Shown in pieces: positions 1 to 8,839 of a stretch of DNA of 64,000 nucleotides; the stretch's first letter is position 1, and each line of letters begins with the position of its first letter. A model generated the notes under the pieces. The model was not told where the DNA came from, made no database searches, and was given only the letters and a program-made list of their open reading frames with translations. A program made the position numbers and the translations under genes. Location of the stretch: contig CAYGPJ010000004.1 in the NCBI GenBank assembly GCA_964351865.1, positions 67,376 through 131,375 of the forward strand, written 5' to 3'. This stretch comes from JBCDJI01 sp964351865. GTDB lineage: Bacteria; Verrucomicrobiota; Verrucomicrobiia; Methylacidiphilales; JBCBYL01.

Positions 1-708
1 CGATTTCTGCCGCTCCATCTTCTGCCGGGCCTCTGCCAGGTCTTCCGGCTCATCAATGTCTACCATCGACTCCGGATCCACCGGAACGCCACCCCAACGT
101 CGACCATAGAGGCTGGGAGACTCCAGAAAGCGCTCCACCCGGTTCAACCAGAACGCTCCCGCCGGATAGAAGACTTCCGGTAGATTCTGAGATACATTGT
201 ACTCTCCATCCAGCGGGTTCCCTAGTACCGTGCTCATTTCCCCCGTCTCAGCATCCCGTCTCAGCATCCACTCCGGAAATTCCCTGGCCTTACGGATCAT
301 GGTCGCGGCATCCCACTCCGGATTCGCTTCCATCAGGCGATACGCCTCATCCAGCGATTCCGAGCGGGTCATCGGTGTCGCCGGAGTTGTTGTCAGCACA
401 TAATCTGGCAATCCTCCTTCCGACTCCTGTAAAAATTTCAAGGCGTGCTCCGTCACTAACTCTGATGGCACATCCTCTGAAATATCTGCCGGTCGACGAA
501 AAGGGACTTCCGCACCAAACGCTTCAGCAATCCGGGCAATTTCATCATGATCCGTGGAGACGATCACTCGCTCGATCCAGGAACAAGCCTGACACAGTTG
601 AATCGGATAGGCCATCAATGGCTGGCCGCCGACCTCCTTGATGTTTTTCAAAGGGATCCGCTTGGAGCCACCGCGGGCATGAATCACCGCAATCGCCTTC
701 CCCGCCAT
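1..708 (-). CDS. neuA: Acylneuraminate cytidylyltransferase (CMP-nonulosonate synthetase), C-terminus cut by window edge
   Basis: Transfers CMP from CTP to a nonulosonic acid in the cytoplasm, giving the activated donor sugar for glycan assembly. The ATG is at 708 and 236 codons are readable before the edge; family members are usually 225-240 residues, so little is missing. Residues 7-22 read AVIHARGGSKRIPLKN, the CTP-binding signature of the family, and VDIDEPEDL at about 216-224 supplies the late acidic metal ligands. The start lies one base beyond the stop of the aminotransferase upstream, so it is the last visible gene of the 11-gene operon. Which sugar is used (Neu5Ac, legionaminic or another) cannot be read from the sequence. 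Confidence 0.9.
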   Translation of the reverse strand, partial: MAGKAIAVIHARGGSKRIPLKNIKEVGGQPLMAYPIQLCQACSWIERVIVSTDHDEIARIAEAFGAEVPFRRPADISEDVPSELVTEHALKFLQESEGGLPDYVLTTTPATPMTRSESLDEAYRLMEANPEWDAATMIRKAREFPEWMLRRDAETGEMSTVLGNPLDGEYNVSQNLPEVFYPAGAFWLNRVERFLESPSLYGRRWGGVPVDPESMVDIDEPEDLAEARQKMERQKS

Positions 709-709
709 C

Positions 710-2131
710 TTACCGCCCCCTCCCGCGATCAAAGGCAACGTCCCGCACCGGCTCTGCCGCCTCTAATGCTTTCAGTTCCTCAAACCCGTGGTGAATCTTG
801 GTAAAGGCACGAATAATATCCGTCATGTCCTCCGTCGTATTCGGCCACCCCATCAGGAAAAATCCGAGATATTCCTCATCGTGCACCCGGTGTGCGACCG
901 GCAACGACTCCGCCCGATAGTCCAGTGAATCCATCTCCCCATGCAGATGACAACTGAAAGGACAGTGTCCCCGTCCGAACGCCAGTTTCTTCTGAAACAT
1001 CGGGTGATCTGACATTAAGCGCCCCACCCCGGTTGCGACCGGAATACCTTCCTGACGCAATGCCTGTGCCACCGCGTTCCTGGAAACTCCCGCCGATCCG
1101 CCCGTCCAGCGAAATGCCGCCGTGTAAGCCGCAAAGGACTCTTCGTGGGTCAGGCGCTGTGGGTGCAACCACTCCGACTGAATCGCAGCGACCCCTTCAC
1201 GCAAGGCCTTCACGTTTGCATTGCGGATGCCATTCAGACGTTCCAGCTTCGCCGTCTGCGCACACCCCAGCGCGGCCACCATTTCCACCATCCGAAAGTT
1301 GTAACCCACCAGATTCGCCGTAAAGGCATCGTCGTCGCTCATCTCCGGAATCACCTCACCATGATTCCGGATCATCCGGCACTTGGCCGCTAATCGGGGA
1401 TCGCTGGTGATCAGCATTCCACCCTCACCGGTCATCACATTCTTCGGTTCCGAAAACGAAAACACCCCGGCATCTCCCCAACTCCCCAAGGTTTTCCCCT
1501 GATAGTCCGTGCCCGGAGCCTGGGCAGCATCTTCCACCACTACCAGCCCGTGCTCCCGGGCCCAGCTCATGAGTTCTTTAAAATCGCCGGCATTTCCACA
1601 CCAATGCACCGGCACGATCGCCTTCGTCTTCGGAGTCAGCCGGGACTTCACGCTCTCCAGATCCAGGCAAAGCGTCGTTGCATCAATATCCGCGAAAACC
1701 GGAATGGCATTTGCCGCCACAATAGCGGATGCCGTGGCGGTGAATGAAAGGGGTGTCGTAATCACTTCATCCCCGGGTCCGACGTCCGCCGCCATCAAGG
1801 CTGCCGTCAAAGCAGATGTCGCTGAGTTCATCGCCACCGCAAATGGAACACGATGTAACTCGGCCCAGGCGGCCTCGAAAGCCCGCACCCGTTCTCCTCC
1901 GAAAAACGTGTAAGGCGCGTCGATCGCCGCCAGCACCGCACTGGTCGCTTCCAGTTGATCTCGTGTGCCGGGCAGGTTCGACCCGACAAAGCGCGAATAG
2001 CAATCATCCTGCAGCGTCTTCATCACGGCCGCTTCATCCGTCTCATCCACACAGGGACGACTGAAAAACGGTTTCGTGCGCACCGGACTTCCACCGAAAA
2101 TAGCCAGTTGTTCTGATGTTCCTTCTACCAC
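710..2131 (-). CDS. DegT/DnrJ/EryC1/StrS-family PLP aminotransferase
   Basis: A fold-type I PLP enzyme of the sugar-aminotransferase family, which aminates nucleotide keto-sugars in the cytoplasm. The protein is 473 residues, longer than the usual 370-400, with about 50 extra N-terminal residues before the core and a long insertion in the last third. Lys230 (in FSFSEPKNVMTGEGG) is the expected Schiff-base lysine, and Glu200-Asp201 (VVVEDAAQ) is the PLP-nitrogen motif. The start is GTG at 2131, overlapping the upstream oxidoreductase stop by 7 bases, with GGGAGG about 11 bases before it. It is one of two DegT-type enzymes in the operon. Substrate is unknown; a role in modifying the nonulosonic acid precursor or another glycan sugar is inferred from context. 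Confidence 0.88.
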   Translation of the reverse strand: MVEGTSEQLAIFGGSPVRTKPFFSRPCVDETDEAAVMKTLQDDCYSRFVGSNLPGTRDQLEATSAVLAAIDAPYTFFGGERVRAFEAAWAELHRVPFAVAMNSATSALTAALMAADVGPGDEVITTPLSFTATASAIVAANAIPVFADIDATTLCLDLESVKSRLTPKTKAIVPVHWCGNAGDFKELMSWAREHGLVVVEDAAQAPGTDYQGKTLGSWGDAGVFSFSEPKNVMTGEGGMLITSDPRLAAKCRMIRNHGEVIPEMSDDDAFTANLVGYNFRMVEMVAALGCAQTAKLERLNGIRNANVKALREGVAAIQSEWLHPQRLTHEESFAAYTAAFRWTGGSAGVSRNAVAQALRQEGIPVATGVGRLMSDHPMFQKKLAFGRGHCPFSCHLHGEMDSLDYRAESLPVAHRVHDEEYLGFFLMGWPNTTEDMTDIIRAFTKIHHGFEELKALEAAEPVRDVAFDRGRGR

Positions 2132-3078
2132 GATAATGATACCTCCCGCATGAGCCGTTGGGTTTCCAAGGCGTTCTCACCCCCTGAACTTAAATCATCT
2201 CGTGTTCCATCCAGCATATCCAGCACCTCTTCAAATAAAGGCAGAAAGCGCTCCGGCGCATCTATCTCATCAACCGACTGTTTTACCAGTTCCCGGTAAC
2301 CTCCGTAACGAGGACTGGCCTCAAATCGATACCATTCATAGGACGCACAATTTTCCAGCAACCGCAACCGCCCTTCGGTGCCAACCAGATCACATTCAAA
2401 GATGAGATCTTCACGCTGCCCCGTGACTGCCAGGTTAACCCGCGCTCCACCGTTTGACTCCAGATGAGCCTGAAACGCATCCTCCGACGTTCCTGTCACT
2501 GTATGCAGCTCCAGCTTGCCACAGAAAAACCGCAAAAGATCGACCATGTGAGATCCCACCGCACCAAAGGGACCGGAATACCACCCGTTGGCCTGAACCA
2601 GTTCACCAATCGCTCCGCTCTCGAGCAACTGCTTCACCGCCGGCACACTGCCATCAAATCGTTTGTAGTAATTGACCGCCAGCAGCGTGTCGGATTCCCG
2701 GCAGGAATGCACTGCCGCCTCCGCATCACCGCCTTCTTCGGCCAGGGGTTTTTCGCATAGAATTGCTTTCACCTTGCCGGCACAGGCTTGTATTTGTGCG
2801 GAGTGGTAGGCAGGTGGGGTGCACAAGCTGACCAGATCCAGTGTTTCCTGCGCCAGCATGTCTTCCAATGCTGCATAGACCTTCAGGTCTCCACACCGCT
2901 CCCTGGCTTTGGCCTGTTTCTCCGGATCCGGTTCACAGACAGCGACCAAAGTCACCCCCCGTTTTTGCAATCGTTCGTAAGCGGTAAAGTGTGTCCACAC
3001 GCCATCACGGCTGGCATCTTCATCAAAGAGCATGCCGACTTGCCCTAACCCTACAATGGCCGCACGATACGATCCCAT
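2125..3078 (-). CDS. Gfo/Idh/MocA-family NAD(P)-dependent oxidoreductase
   Basis: A dinucleotide-dependent sugar dehydrogenase, acting in the cytoplasm on a free or nucleotide-linked sugar. The N-terminal Rossmann domain begins with IVGLGQVG (8-15), and CEKPLAEE (108-115) carries the family's EKP motif, whose lysine takes part in catalysis; the C-terminal half is the alpha/beta substrate domain. At 317 residues it is slightly short but complete. The ATG is 2 bases after the stop of the CBS-aminotransferase, and the 3' end overlaps the next aminotransferase, so translation is probably coupled. Pairing of a Gfo/Idh/MocA enzyme with DegT aminotransferases is typical of keto-sugar formation followed by amination. 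The exact substrate is unknown. Confidence 0.88.
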   Translation of the reverse strand: MGSYRAAIVGLGQVGMLFDEDASRDGVWTHFTAYERLQKRGVTLVAVCEPDPEKQAKARERCGDLKVYAALEDMLAQETLDLVSLCTPPAYHSAQIQACAGKVKAILCEKPLAEEGGDAEAAVHSCRESDTLLAVNYYKRFDGSVPAVKQLLESGAIGELVQANGWYSGPFGAVGSHMVDLLRFFCGKLELHTVTGTSEDAFQAHLESNGGARVNLAVTGQREDLIFECDLVGTEGRLRLLENCASYEWYRFEASPRYGGYRELVKQSVDEIDAPERFLPLFEEVLDMLDGTRDDLSSGGENALETQRLMREVSLSW

Positions 3079-3080
3079 CC

Positions 3081-4553
3081 TTATCTCTCCTCCCGATCCT
3101 GTCCCGTCATCTCGCGCACACTCAGGATGCGACGCACGGTGCGGGCAATATGCCGGATCTCTTCTGAATCCAGACTGATCGACGACGGCAGGCTCATCCC
3201 CCGTTCGGCCAGATCCCGGGTCACGGGAAATTCCTTACCTTGTGCAAAACCCGAAAAGGCCGGCATCTCATGCAACGGTTGAAACACCGGTCTGGAATCA
3301 ATTCCATTGCGTAGCAGTCGCTCCGCCAGGTCGTCACGAGACATTCCCATCACCACATCCACCAGGAAAGTAAACAGCCAGCAGACAGGATCCCCCCCGG
3401 TAACCACTTCAGGGAAACGGACACCCTCCACTGTTTTCAGAGCATCGCGATACACCCGATCCATCTCCGACTTCTTTGCCAGGATCTTTGGCAACCGCTC
3501 CATCTGAGCCACCCCAATGGCGGCTTGCAGGTTGGTTAGGCGATAGTTATAGCCAATGACTTCATGCCAATATTTCCGCTCCGTACTCATCCCATGGTCG
3601 CGTAACACCCGGGCCCGTGCAGCCACTTCCGGATCACGAAAGATTACCATCCCCCCCTCACCAGTCGTCAGCGTTTTATTACCGAAGAAGCTGAACGTTC
3701 CTGCGTCCCCGAAAACCCCGACCGGTTTTTCATGCAACGAAGCCCCCAGAGCTTCGGCGCAGTCCTCGATGATCAATAAATGATGTTGCTGCGCTAATGC
3801 GCGCAATGCTTGCATGTCACACGGAACTCCATAAAGATGCACCGGCAGGATCGCTTTGGTTTTCGGGGTCACCGCCGCTTCCACCGCTTCCACATTCATC
3901 AGCCAGCTCTCACGATCCACATCCACAAACACCGGGGTGGCTCCCGCGTGCACGACGGCGCTGGCCGTGGCCGCAAAAGTGAAGTCGGGGACGATCACTT
4001 CATCTCCGGGACCGATTCCCAATGCCACCAGAGCCAGATGAATGGCCACGGTTCCGTTGGATACCGCCACCGCTTCCATGCCGGAATGATACTCGGAAAA
4101 TAACTCCTCAAAGCGGCGTACAAATCTCCCCTGTGAGGAGATCCATCCGGTCTGCATGCACTCAGCCACATACTCCGCCTCACGCCCGCCCAGCACCGGC
4201 TCGGCGACCGGAAAACGGTGACTACGTCCGAGCGAGGCATAGTCAACCACACGTCCGGATTCATCCACCAGCGGCAGAAACGAGATGGATCCTCCGATCC
4301 TGGAACGAATTTCCGTCTCCGGGGTTTCCACCGGCAATGCGGTAAACTTCCGCTGCATCACTCCCTCGACCAGATCATCCAGATCAACCTGCCCCAGCAG
4401 ACCCCGTCGGATATCCCCATCGGTCAAGACTCCCAACAGTTCACGCTCCGGATTCACCACCAGCAGGAATCCGCTGCCATGGCTGTCGATCTGCTGTAAT
4501 GCTTCCCGTATGGGGGCATCAGGAGAAATTAATACATCGTTTAATTCAATCAT
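3081..4553 (-). CDS. CBS-domain pair fused to DegT/DnrJ/EryC1/StrS-type aminotransferase
   Basis: A 490-residue fusion. Residues 1-115 form two CBS motifs (GVLTDGDIRR at 41-50, SFLPLVDESGRVVDYASL at about 91-108), which bind adenine nucleotides in other proteins. Residues 120-490 are a full PLP sugar aminotransferase with Glu263-Asp264 (IIEDCAE) and Schiff-base Lys293 (FFGNKTLTTGEGG). The aminotransferase part resembles LegC/PerA-type enzymes that aminate 4-keto sugars. I chose ATG 4553 over an upstream TTG at 4574 because it forms an ATGA overlap with the preceding stop, as in neighbouring genes. CBS pairs in nonulosonate clusters are better known attached to nucleotidyltransferases (PtmE), so this arrangement is unusual. 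Nucleotide control of the enzyme is inference. Confidence 0.87.
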   Translation of the reverse strand: MIELNDVLISPDAPIREALQQIDSHGSGFLLVVNPERELLGVLTDGDIRRGLLGQVDLDDLVEGVMQRKFTALPVETPETEIRSRIGGSISFLPLVDESGRVVDYASLGRSHRFPVAEPVLGGREAEYVAECMQTGWISSQGRFVRRFEELFSEYHSGMEAVAVSNGTVAIHLALVALGIGPGDEVIVPDFTFAATASAVVHAGATPVFVDVDRESWLMNVEAVEAAVTPKTKAILPVHLYGVPCDMQALRALAQQHHLLIIEDCAEALGASLHEKPVGVFGDAGTFSFFGNKTLTTGEGGMVIFRDPEVAARARVLRDHGMSTERKYWHEVIGYNYRLTNLQAAIGVAQMERLPKILAKKSEMDRVYRDALKTVEGVRFPEVVTGGDPVCWLFTFLVDVVMGMSRDDLAERLLRNGIDSRPVFQPLHEMPAFSGFAQGKEFPVTRDLAERGMSLPSSISLDSEEIRHIARTVRRILSVREMTGQDREER

Positions 4554-5428
4554 TTTGAGCTCAATACTTCCCAAGCCTGCTCTACCACTACAGGGTCGAC
4601 CCGGTTAAATTCCAGCGTGCACGGACGAGTCGTCTCTGCCACCCAAGGCAGAAACCACGCCGAAGCATCAAAAGGGCGATGTTGATCACGGCACCCGTCA
4701 TTATCACTCAGATGGTAGGCTGCCGCCAGATGCTGCACTTCATCCATAAAGCGCTCCCGTTTGAATCCGCAACTGCGGGAGGAAACCTTCAGATGTCCCA
4801 CATCCAGTAACATCCCCGCAGCCTCACCCTGTTCACTCAGATACCGTTCCAGGTCCAAAAATTCCCGGGCATCCACCATCAGTAACAGCTCCCGCCCGGT
4901 CTCGCCACTCTCCTGTGCCACCACATGGTTTTCAATCAGAAACCGGACGCCACATGCCTTCCCGTGCCGGGTCAACTCCAACACCGACTCATAAAACGTC
5001 TCACGTGCCACTTCACGGTCGCAGAATCCGGCAGGGTCCAGTTCCCGTTGTTGTTCCGGCTTGCCTAATATTTCATCGGGCAGGTCAGCAACATATCCGG
5101 CATGTGCCGCATAAAAGTCGCCTCCGTGAGCAGCCGTCCAATTGATCGCCTCACGGCACATCCGGCGGCTCGCCTCCAGTATCTCCGGAGTCTGTGAGGC
5201 CAGATTCAAGACAAACGGTTCTTCCGGTGGTGGAAAGTAATTGTGCAGCACGACCGGAGTCCCCTGTTTCACTACCTGTTCCGCACAGTCCAGTGCCTCA
5301 TCACGGGAGCAATTCAGAAAACTGAATTCCACACCGACACACCGTTCCGACTGCGCGCGGATTCCCGCCGGGGAACGATCTTCAAAGCATGAAGTCGACA
5401 CATAACGTTGATGGGGTTTTATAGACAT
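4550..5428 (-). CDS. Sugar phosphate isomerase/epimerase-like TIM-barrel protein
   Basis: A 292-residue protein of the xylose-isomerase-like TIM-barrel superfamily (AP endonuclease family 2). Candidate metal ligands fall at the expected strand ends: Glu166 (FLIENH), Asp209 and His212 (LLDVGH), His239 (YHLSDNDG) and Glu273 (LEFNR). Members isomerise or epimerise sugars or sugar acids, or cleave DNA; DNA cleavage is unlikely in this context. The 5' end overlaps the acetyltransferase by 10 bases and the 3' end overlaps the CBS-aminotransferase by 4, so it sits inside the nonulosonate operon. The reaction is unknown; it might stand in for an epimerase step, as no canonical UDP-GlcNAc 2-epimerase is visible here. 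Confidence 0.75.
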   Translation of the reverse strand: MSIKPHQRYVSTSCFEDRSPAGIRAQSERCVGVEFSFLNCSRDEALDCAEQVVKQGTPVVLHNYFPPPEEPFVLNLASQTPEILEASRRMCREAINWTAAHGGDFYAAHAGYVADLPDEILGKPEQQRELDPAGFCDREVARETFYESVLELTRHGKACGVRFLIENHVVAQESGETGRELLLMVDAREFLDLERYLSEQGEAAGMLLDVGHLKVSSRSCGFKRERFMDEVQHLAAAYHLSDNDGCRDQHRPFDASAWFLPWVAETTRPCTLEFNRVDPVVVEQAWEVLSSK

Positions 5429-5877
5429 TTGCGATAAATCAGATGCCCACGTGGCGATCGATCTCCTTCAAATTTAAAACCAGCCGCCTCATAAATCTTC
5501 CGTGCGACCTGATGCTCTTCCGATACGGTTAACATCAGATGCGCGATTTTCCGGTCACGACACCAGGCCAACACATGTTCCAGGGCCAGGCGGGCCAACC
5601 CGTGACCTGTATATTCATGCGCCACATATACGCCGAAGGCCGGCACTTGAAACCCCTCATCCAATCCCCGCGCCATCACAATCGCCGCCGGGCAGCCTGA
5701 CTGTTCCACCACCCAGTACTCATCTTGCTGTGCCTGTTCCCACTGTGCCGCCAATGCGGCTTCTTCTGCGGGTAAGCCTTGAAAATACTGGCGATAGGCT
5801 ACCGGGTCTGTCTTCAACCACGCACTTACCACACCGGCATCCGTGGGCTGTGCCGACCTGATAGAAATCTCCGTCAT
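5419..5877 (-). CDS. GNAT-family N-acetyltransferase
   Basis: A 152-residue cytoplasmic acetyl-CoA-dependent acyltransferase. The acetyl-CoA loop is EYTGHGLA (88-95) after strand FGVYVAHE, and ARKIYEAAGF (125-134) is the conserved motif B. I start it at ATG 5877, which overlaps the neuB stop as ATGA; an in-frame ATG at 5895 would add six residues but has no better ribosome site. Between neuB and an aminotransferase-rich segment, a plausible job is acetylating the amino group installed by a DegT enzyme, as PseH or LegH do, but the sequence alone does not prove this. Confidence 0.82.
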   Translation of the reverse strand: MTEISIRSAQPTDAGVVSAWLKTDPVAYRQYFQGLPAEEAALAAQWEQAQQDEYWVVEQSGCPAAIVMARGLDEGFQVPAFGVYVAHEYTGHGLARLALEHVLAWCRDRKIAHLMLTVSEEHQVARKIYEAAGFKFEGDRSPRGHLIYRKCL

Positions 5878-6929
5878 GGGCTTAACTTTTCCCATGTCAG
5901 TATTTCATCTGCGGCCAAATCACATGCCGCGCGCCGCCCTACCACCTGATCCCACTCCCGCGGCTGAATTCCTTTTGCCGGTCGTTTACAACATAAGTGG
6001 GACGACTCAATCTGCTCACCCGCTTTTACGGCGGCAGCCATCACAATCCCCCGGCGCATCCGCTCCACATTCTCCAATTCTTCTTCACTGGGAATTTTTT
6101 CACCGGAACCCAATGCGGACTGGGCCTGACGAATCTGTCCGATGTAGCGTTTTAATTCTTCCGGATCCGAAGAGGCCTGATGATCCGGGCCTTCCATCTG
6201 CTTATCCAAGGTCAGATGGCGCTCAATCACAGCGGCCCCCAGCGCCACCGCCATCAAAGCGGTTAATTCCCCCGGGGTATGATCGGAATAACCGCTCACA
6301 CACCCAAATTCCGCTTCCAGTGTCGCGATCACTTTGAGATTAGCGGATTCGATGTGTGCCGGATAGTTCGTGGTACACTGCAGTAATGCTACCCGACTGG
6401 TTTCTTCCGAGCTTAATACCGCCATGGTTGCTCGGAGTTCCTCCATGGTCGCCATGCCCGTTGCCAGTATGACCGGTTTACCCTTACTGCAACAATACTT
6501 CACAAATCGTGGTTCCACACTGAGTGCCGAAGCAATTTTAAAAGCATCCACACCAATGCGATCCAACAGATCGATATCGGTCTCTCCATACGGAGTCGAG
6601 AGAAATCCGATATGATGACTCTCACAGAATGCTTTCAGTTCAACAAACGCATCATCGGCCAACTCTAATGCCTGCAACATCTCCATCTGCGTTCCGCCAC
6701 GCCCTAGATTTACTTTCTGATAATTCGCCTTTTCCGCCTGCAACGTGACCAGATTTTCGGCTTTAAAGGTTTGAAATTTAACCGCATCCGCACCTGCTGC
6801 GCGGGCAGCTAGTACCAACTCTTTTGCCAGTTCTAGGCTACCGTTGTGATTCACACCGGCTTCGGCAATCACGTAGCACGGGTGCCCCGCGCCCACCTGC
6901 TGGCCTCCTACTTTCAAGGTTGCACTCAT
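5874..6929 (-). CDS. neuB: N-acetylneuraminate/legionaminate synthase (NeuB family) with SAF domain
   Basis: Condenses phosphoenolpyruvate with a six-carbon N-acyl amino sugar to give a nine-carbon nonulosonic acid in the cytoplasm. The TIM-barrel domain covers about 1-285, with IAEAGVNHNG (21-30), KFQTFKAENLV (51-61), GYSDHTPG (213-220, metal-ligand His217) and EGPDHQAS (246-253). Residues 288-351 form the antifreeze-like SAF domain (KRPAKGI at 315-321) that caps the partner's active site in the dimer. The length of 351 matches the family. The ATG overlaps the exporter stop by 4 bases. Motifs do not separate Neu5Ac from legionaminate synthase; pairing with two DegT enzymes and a GNAT leans toward a diamino nonulosonate. 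Confidence 0.93.
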   Translation of the reverse strand: MSATLKVGGQQVGAGHPCYVIAEAGVNHNGSLELAKELVLAARAAGADAVKFQTFKAENLVTLQAEKANYQKVNLGRGGTQMEMLQALELADDAFVELKAFCESHHIGFLSTPYGETDIDLLDRIGVDAFKIASALSVEPRFVKYCCSKGKPVILATGMATMEELRATMAVLSSEETSRVALLQCTTNYPAHIESANLKVIATLEAEFGCVSGYSDHTPGELTALMAVALGAAVIERHLTLDKQMEGPDHQASSDPEELKRYIGQIRQAQSALGSGEKIPSEEELENVERMRRGIVMAAAVKAGEQIESSHLCCKRPAKGIQPREWDQVVGRRAACDLAADEILTWEKLSP

Positions 6930-8839
6930 ACCAGTAAGCCTTCTTCATCTCCGGAACGCTGCCCCCCGAACTGTAAGCGGCACAAATTCGTGTACAGTGC
7001 GCATCGGTTAAGTAATTCCTCGTGTCTTCCGATATCCAGCACCTTGCCCTGCTCCATCACCACGATCTGATGAGCTTTCATCACGGTCGAAAGGCGGTGG
7101 GCGATAATCAGCGCAGTGGTATTCTGGGTCACCTCGTTGATGGCATCCTGCACTTCTTTTTCTGATTCACTGTCGAGCGCAGAAGTCGCCTCATCCAGCA
7201 CGATGATTTCAGGATGCCCGCACATGGCTCGTGCAATCGCGATACGTTGCCGCTGTCCACCACTCAAGCGGACTCCCCGATCGCCGACTATGGTATCATA
7301 CCCCTCGGGCATGTCGGTGATGAACTGGTGTGCATTGGCAATTCTGGCCGCCCGTTCTACCTCCTCCTGATCTGCGCCCTTGAGGCCATAGCCGATATTT
7401 TCCCGGATCGAGGCATTGAACAAGAGTGACTCCTGAGAAACGATACCGAATAACTTCCGGTAGGATTCCTGCCGGTATTCGCGCACCGGAACCCCATCTA
7501 TCAGCACCTCCCCGTCCTGAGGATCGTAGAAGCGCAGGAAGAGATCCGCCAAAGTCGATTTACCTGCTCCGCTGGGCCCGACCAGTGCCATCACCTCTCC
7601 CTTTTTTAAGGTCAGGTTGATATCAAAAACGGCCGGCACCGGTGCTGCTTCATAGGTAAATGATGCCTGTTTGAGTTCAATGCTCTGCTCAAATTTTTTA
7701 GCTTCCCGCTTACCGTCCACAATATCCGGCACAGAGGTAAAGAACATATCCACCCGTTCCGAAGCGGCCACCATGTTCTTCATCGTCAAAAACGCTTCGC
7801 TGATCTGCGTGATGGGCTTCACCATCTGATCGCTGATGAACAGAAACAGAATACAGCTCTCAATTTTGATCGTTCCCTGGGTCAGCTCATAGGCGGCAAA
7901 TAGAATGATAATAAATTTTACCGTGAAGTTTATAATACCTCTTCCCTGTATCTGCGCCTGCTGCAGTGCAGTCCGCAATACCGCATTATGCCGCATATCA
8001 CGTAACCCTTGTTCAATTCGCTTTACTTCAGATCGTTCCGCCGCAAATGACTTCACCACCCGGATGGCCGTAAACACTTCGGTAATCATCGCCCGATAGG
8101 TAGCACTCACATTCAAGTTCCGATGCATGGCCAACTGCATCGGCTTACTCAGCAGCATGGAGAGAATATGATGTGCAAATCCGGCCAGAATGATGGATAC
8201 CAGCAGCATCCAACTGGCTTTCGCAGTAATCACCATATAAAAAACAATCAATAACGGACAGACCACAAAGCTGTTAATCAACGACTGAAATCCGCCCGCG
8301 GTCGCACCGGTATCCGCTTCCATCCGGGAGATCAACCAGCCCATTCTGTTTTTCGTGAAAAATCCGATCGAAAATCGCATGTAATGCTCAAACAGCCCTA
8401 CTTGCATACTGTGTGCGGTTCGCTGTGAGGTAAACGCTGCAAGGACGTTAGTCATATAATTCAGTATCGACCTCACGACGACCACGCCCAGCGCCACCGA
8501 ACCGATAATCACGATCAGTTTGAACGTGTTATCAATCTGATCCAGTCCCAAGGTTTGAAATAACATCCCCCCGATATTGTTCAGACTGACGTCCTCCAAC
8601 TTGATTTGCTCCAGCGAATCCACATCCGAAACCCATTTATTACCAAGCAGAGCATCAATCATGGCTGCCGTAGCCGCCACGTTCACGATCGCTACAAAAA
8701 ACTGGATGATATTCAGAATCACCAGAGACACAAAGCTGCCGAAGTAGCGTTTACCATAAGGTTTCAGCAACTTCCACAGTCGCTGATAGCCAACCCAGTC
8801 GAACCTGCTTACTTTTTCCGCGCTTTGCTCTGTATTCAT
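6926..8839 (-). CDS. ABC exporter, fused permease and ATPase (MsbA type)
   Basis: A 637-residue inner-membrane half-transporter that works as a homodimer. The N-terminal membrane domain (about 30-350) has six predicted helices and an unusually long periplasmic loop at about 65-108. The nucleotide-binding domain shows Walker A GPSGAGKS (421-428), signature LSGGQ (525-529), Walker B EIIVLDE (544-550) and H-loop His581. MsbA-like exporters flip lipid A or lipid-linked glycans. Its place between a NusG-like regulator and neuB suggests export of the glycan or glycolipid made by this operon. In Escherichia coli msbA also sits near ycaR (UPF0434) and the CMP-sugar synthetase kdsB, a loosely parallel arrangement. 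ATGA overlaps at both ends indicate coupling. Confidence 0.9.
   Translation of the reverse strand: MNTEQSAEKVSRFDWVGYQRLWKLLKPYGKRYFGSFVSLVILNIIQFFVAIVNVAATAAMIDALLGNKWVSDVDSLEQIKLEDVSLNNIGGMLFQTLGLDQIDNTFKLIVIIGSVALGVVVVRSILNYMTNVLAAFTSQRTAHSMQVGLFEHYMRFSIGFFTKNRMGWLISRMEADTGATAGGFQSLINSFVVCPLLIVFYMVITAKASWMLLVSIILAGFAHHILSMLLSKPMQLAMHRNLNVSATYRAMITEVFTAIRVVKSFAAERSEVKRIEQGLRDMRHNAVLRTALQQAQIQGRGIINFTVKFIIILFAAYELTQGTIKIESCILFLFISDQMVKPITQISEAFLTMKNMVAASERVDMFFTSVPDIVDGKREAKKFEQSIELKQASFTYEAAPVPAVFDINLTLKKGEVMALVGPSGAGKSTLADLFLRFYDPQDGEVLIDGVPVREYRQESYRKLFGIVSQESLLFNASIRENIGYGLKGADQEEVERAARIANAHQFITDMPEGYDTIVGDRGVRLSGGQRQRIAIARAMCGHPEIIVLDEATSALDSESEKEVQDAINEVTQNTTALIIAHRLSTVMKAHQIVVMEQGKVLDIGRHEELLNRCALYTNLCRLQFGGQRSGDEEGLLV

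Noticed and set aside
6926..8839. Assignment as true lipid A flippase MsbA
   Set aside because: The fold fits, but the long periplasmic loop and glycan-operon context make an operon-specific cargo at least as likely, so no symbol was given.
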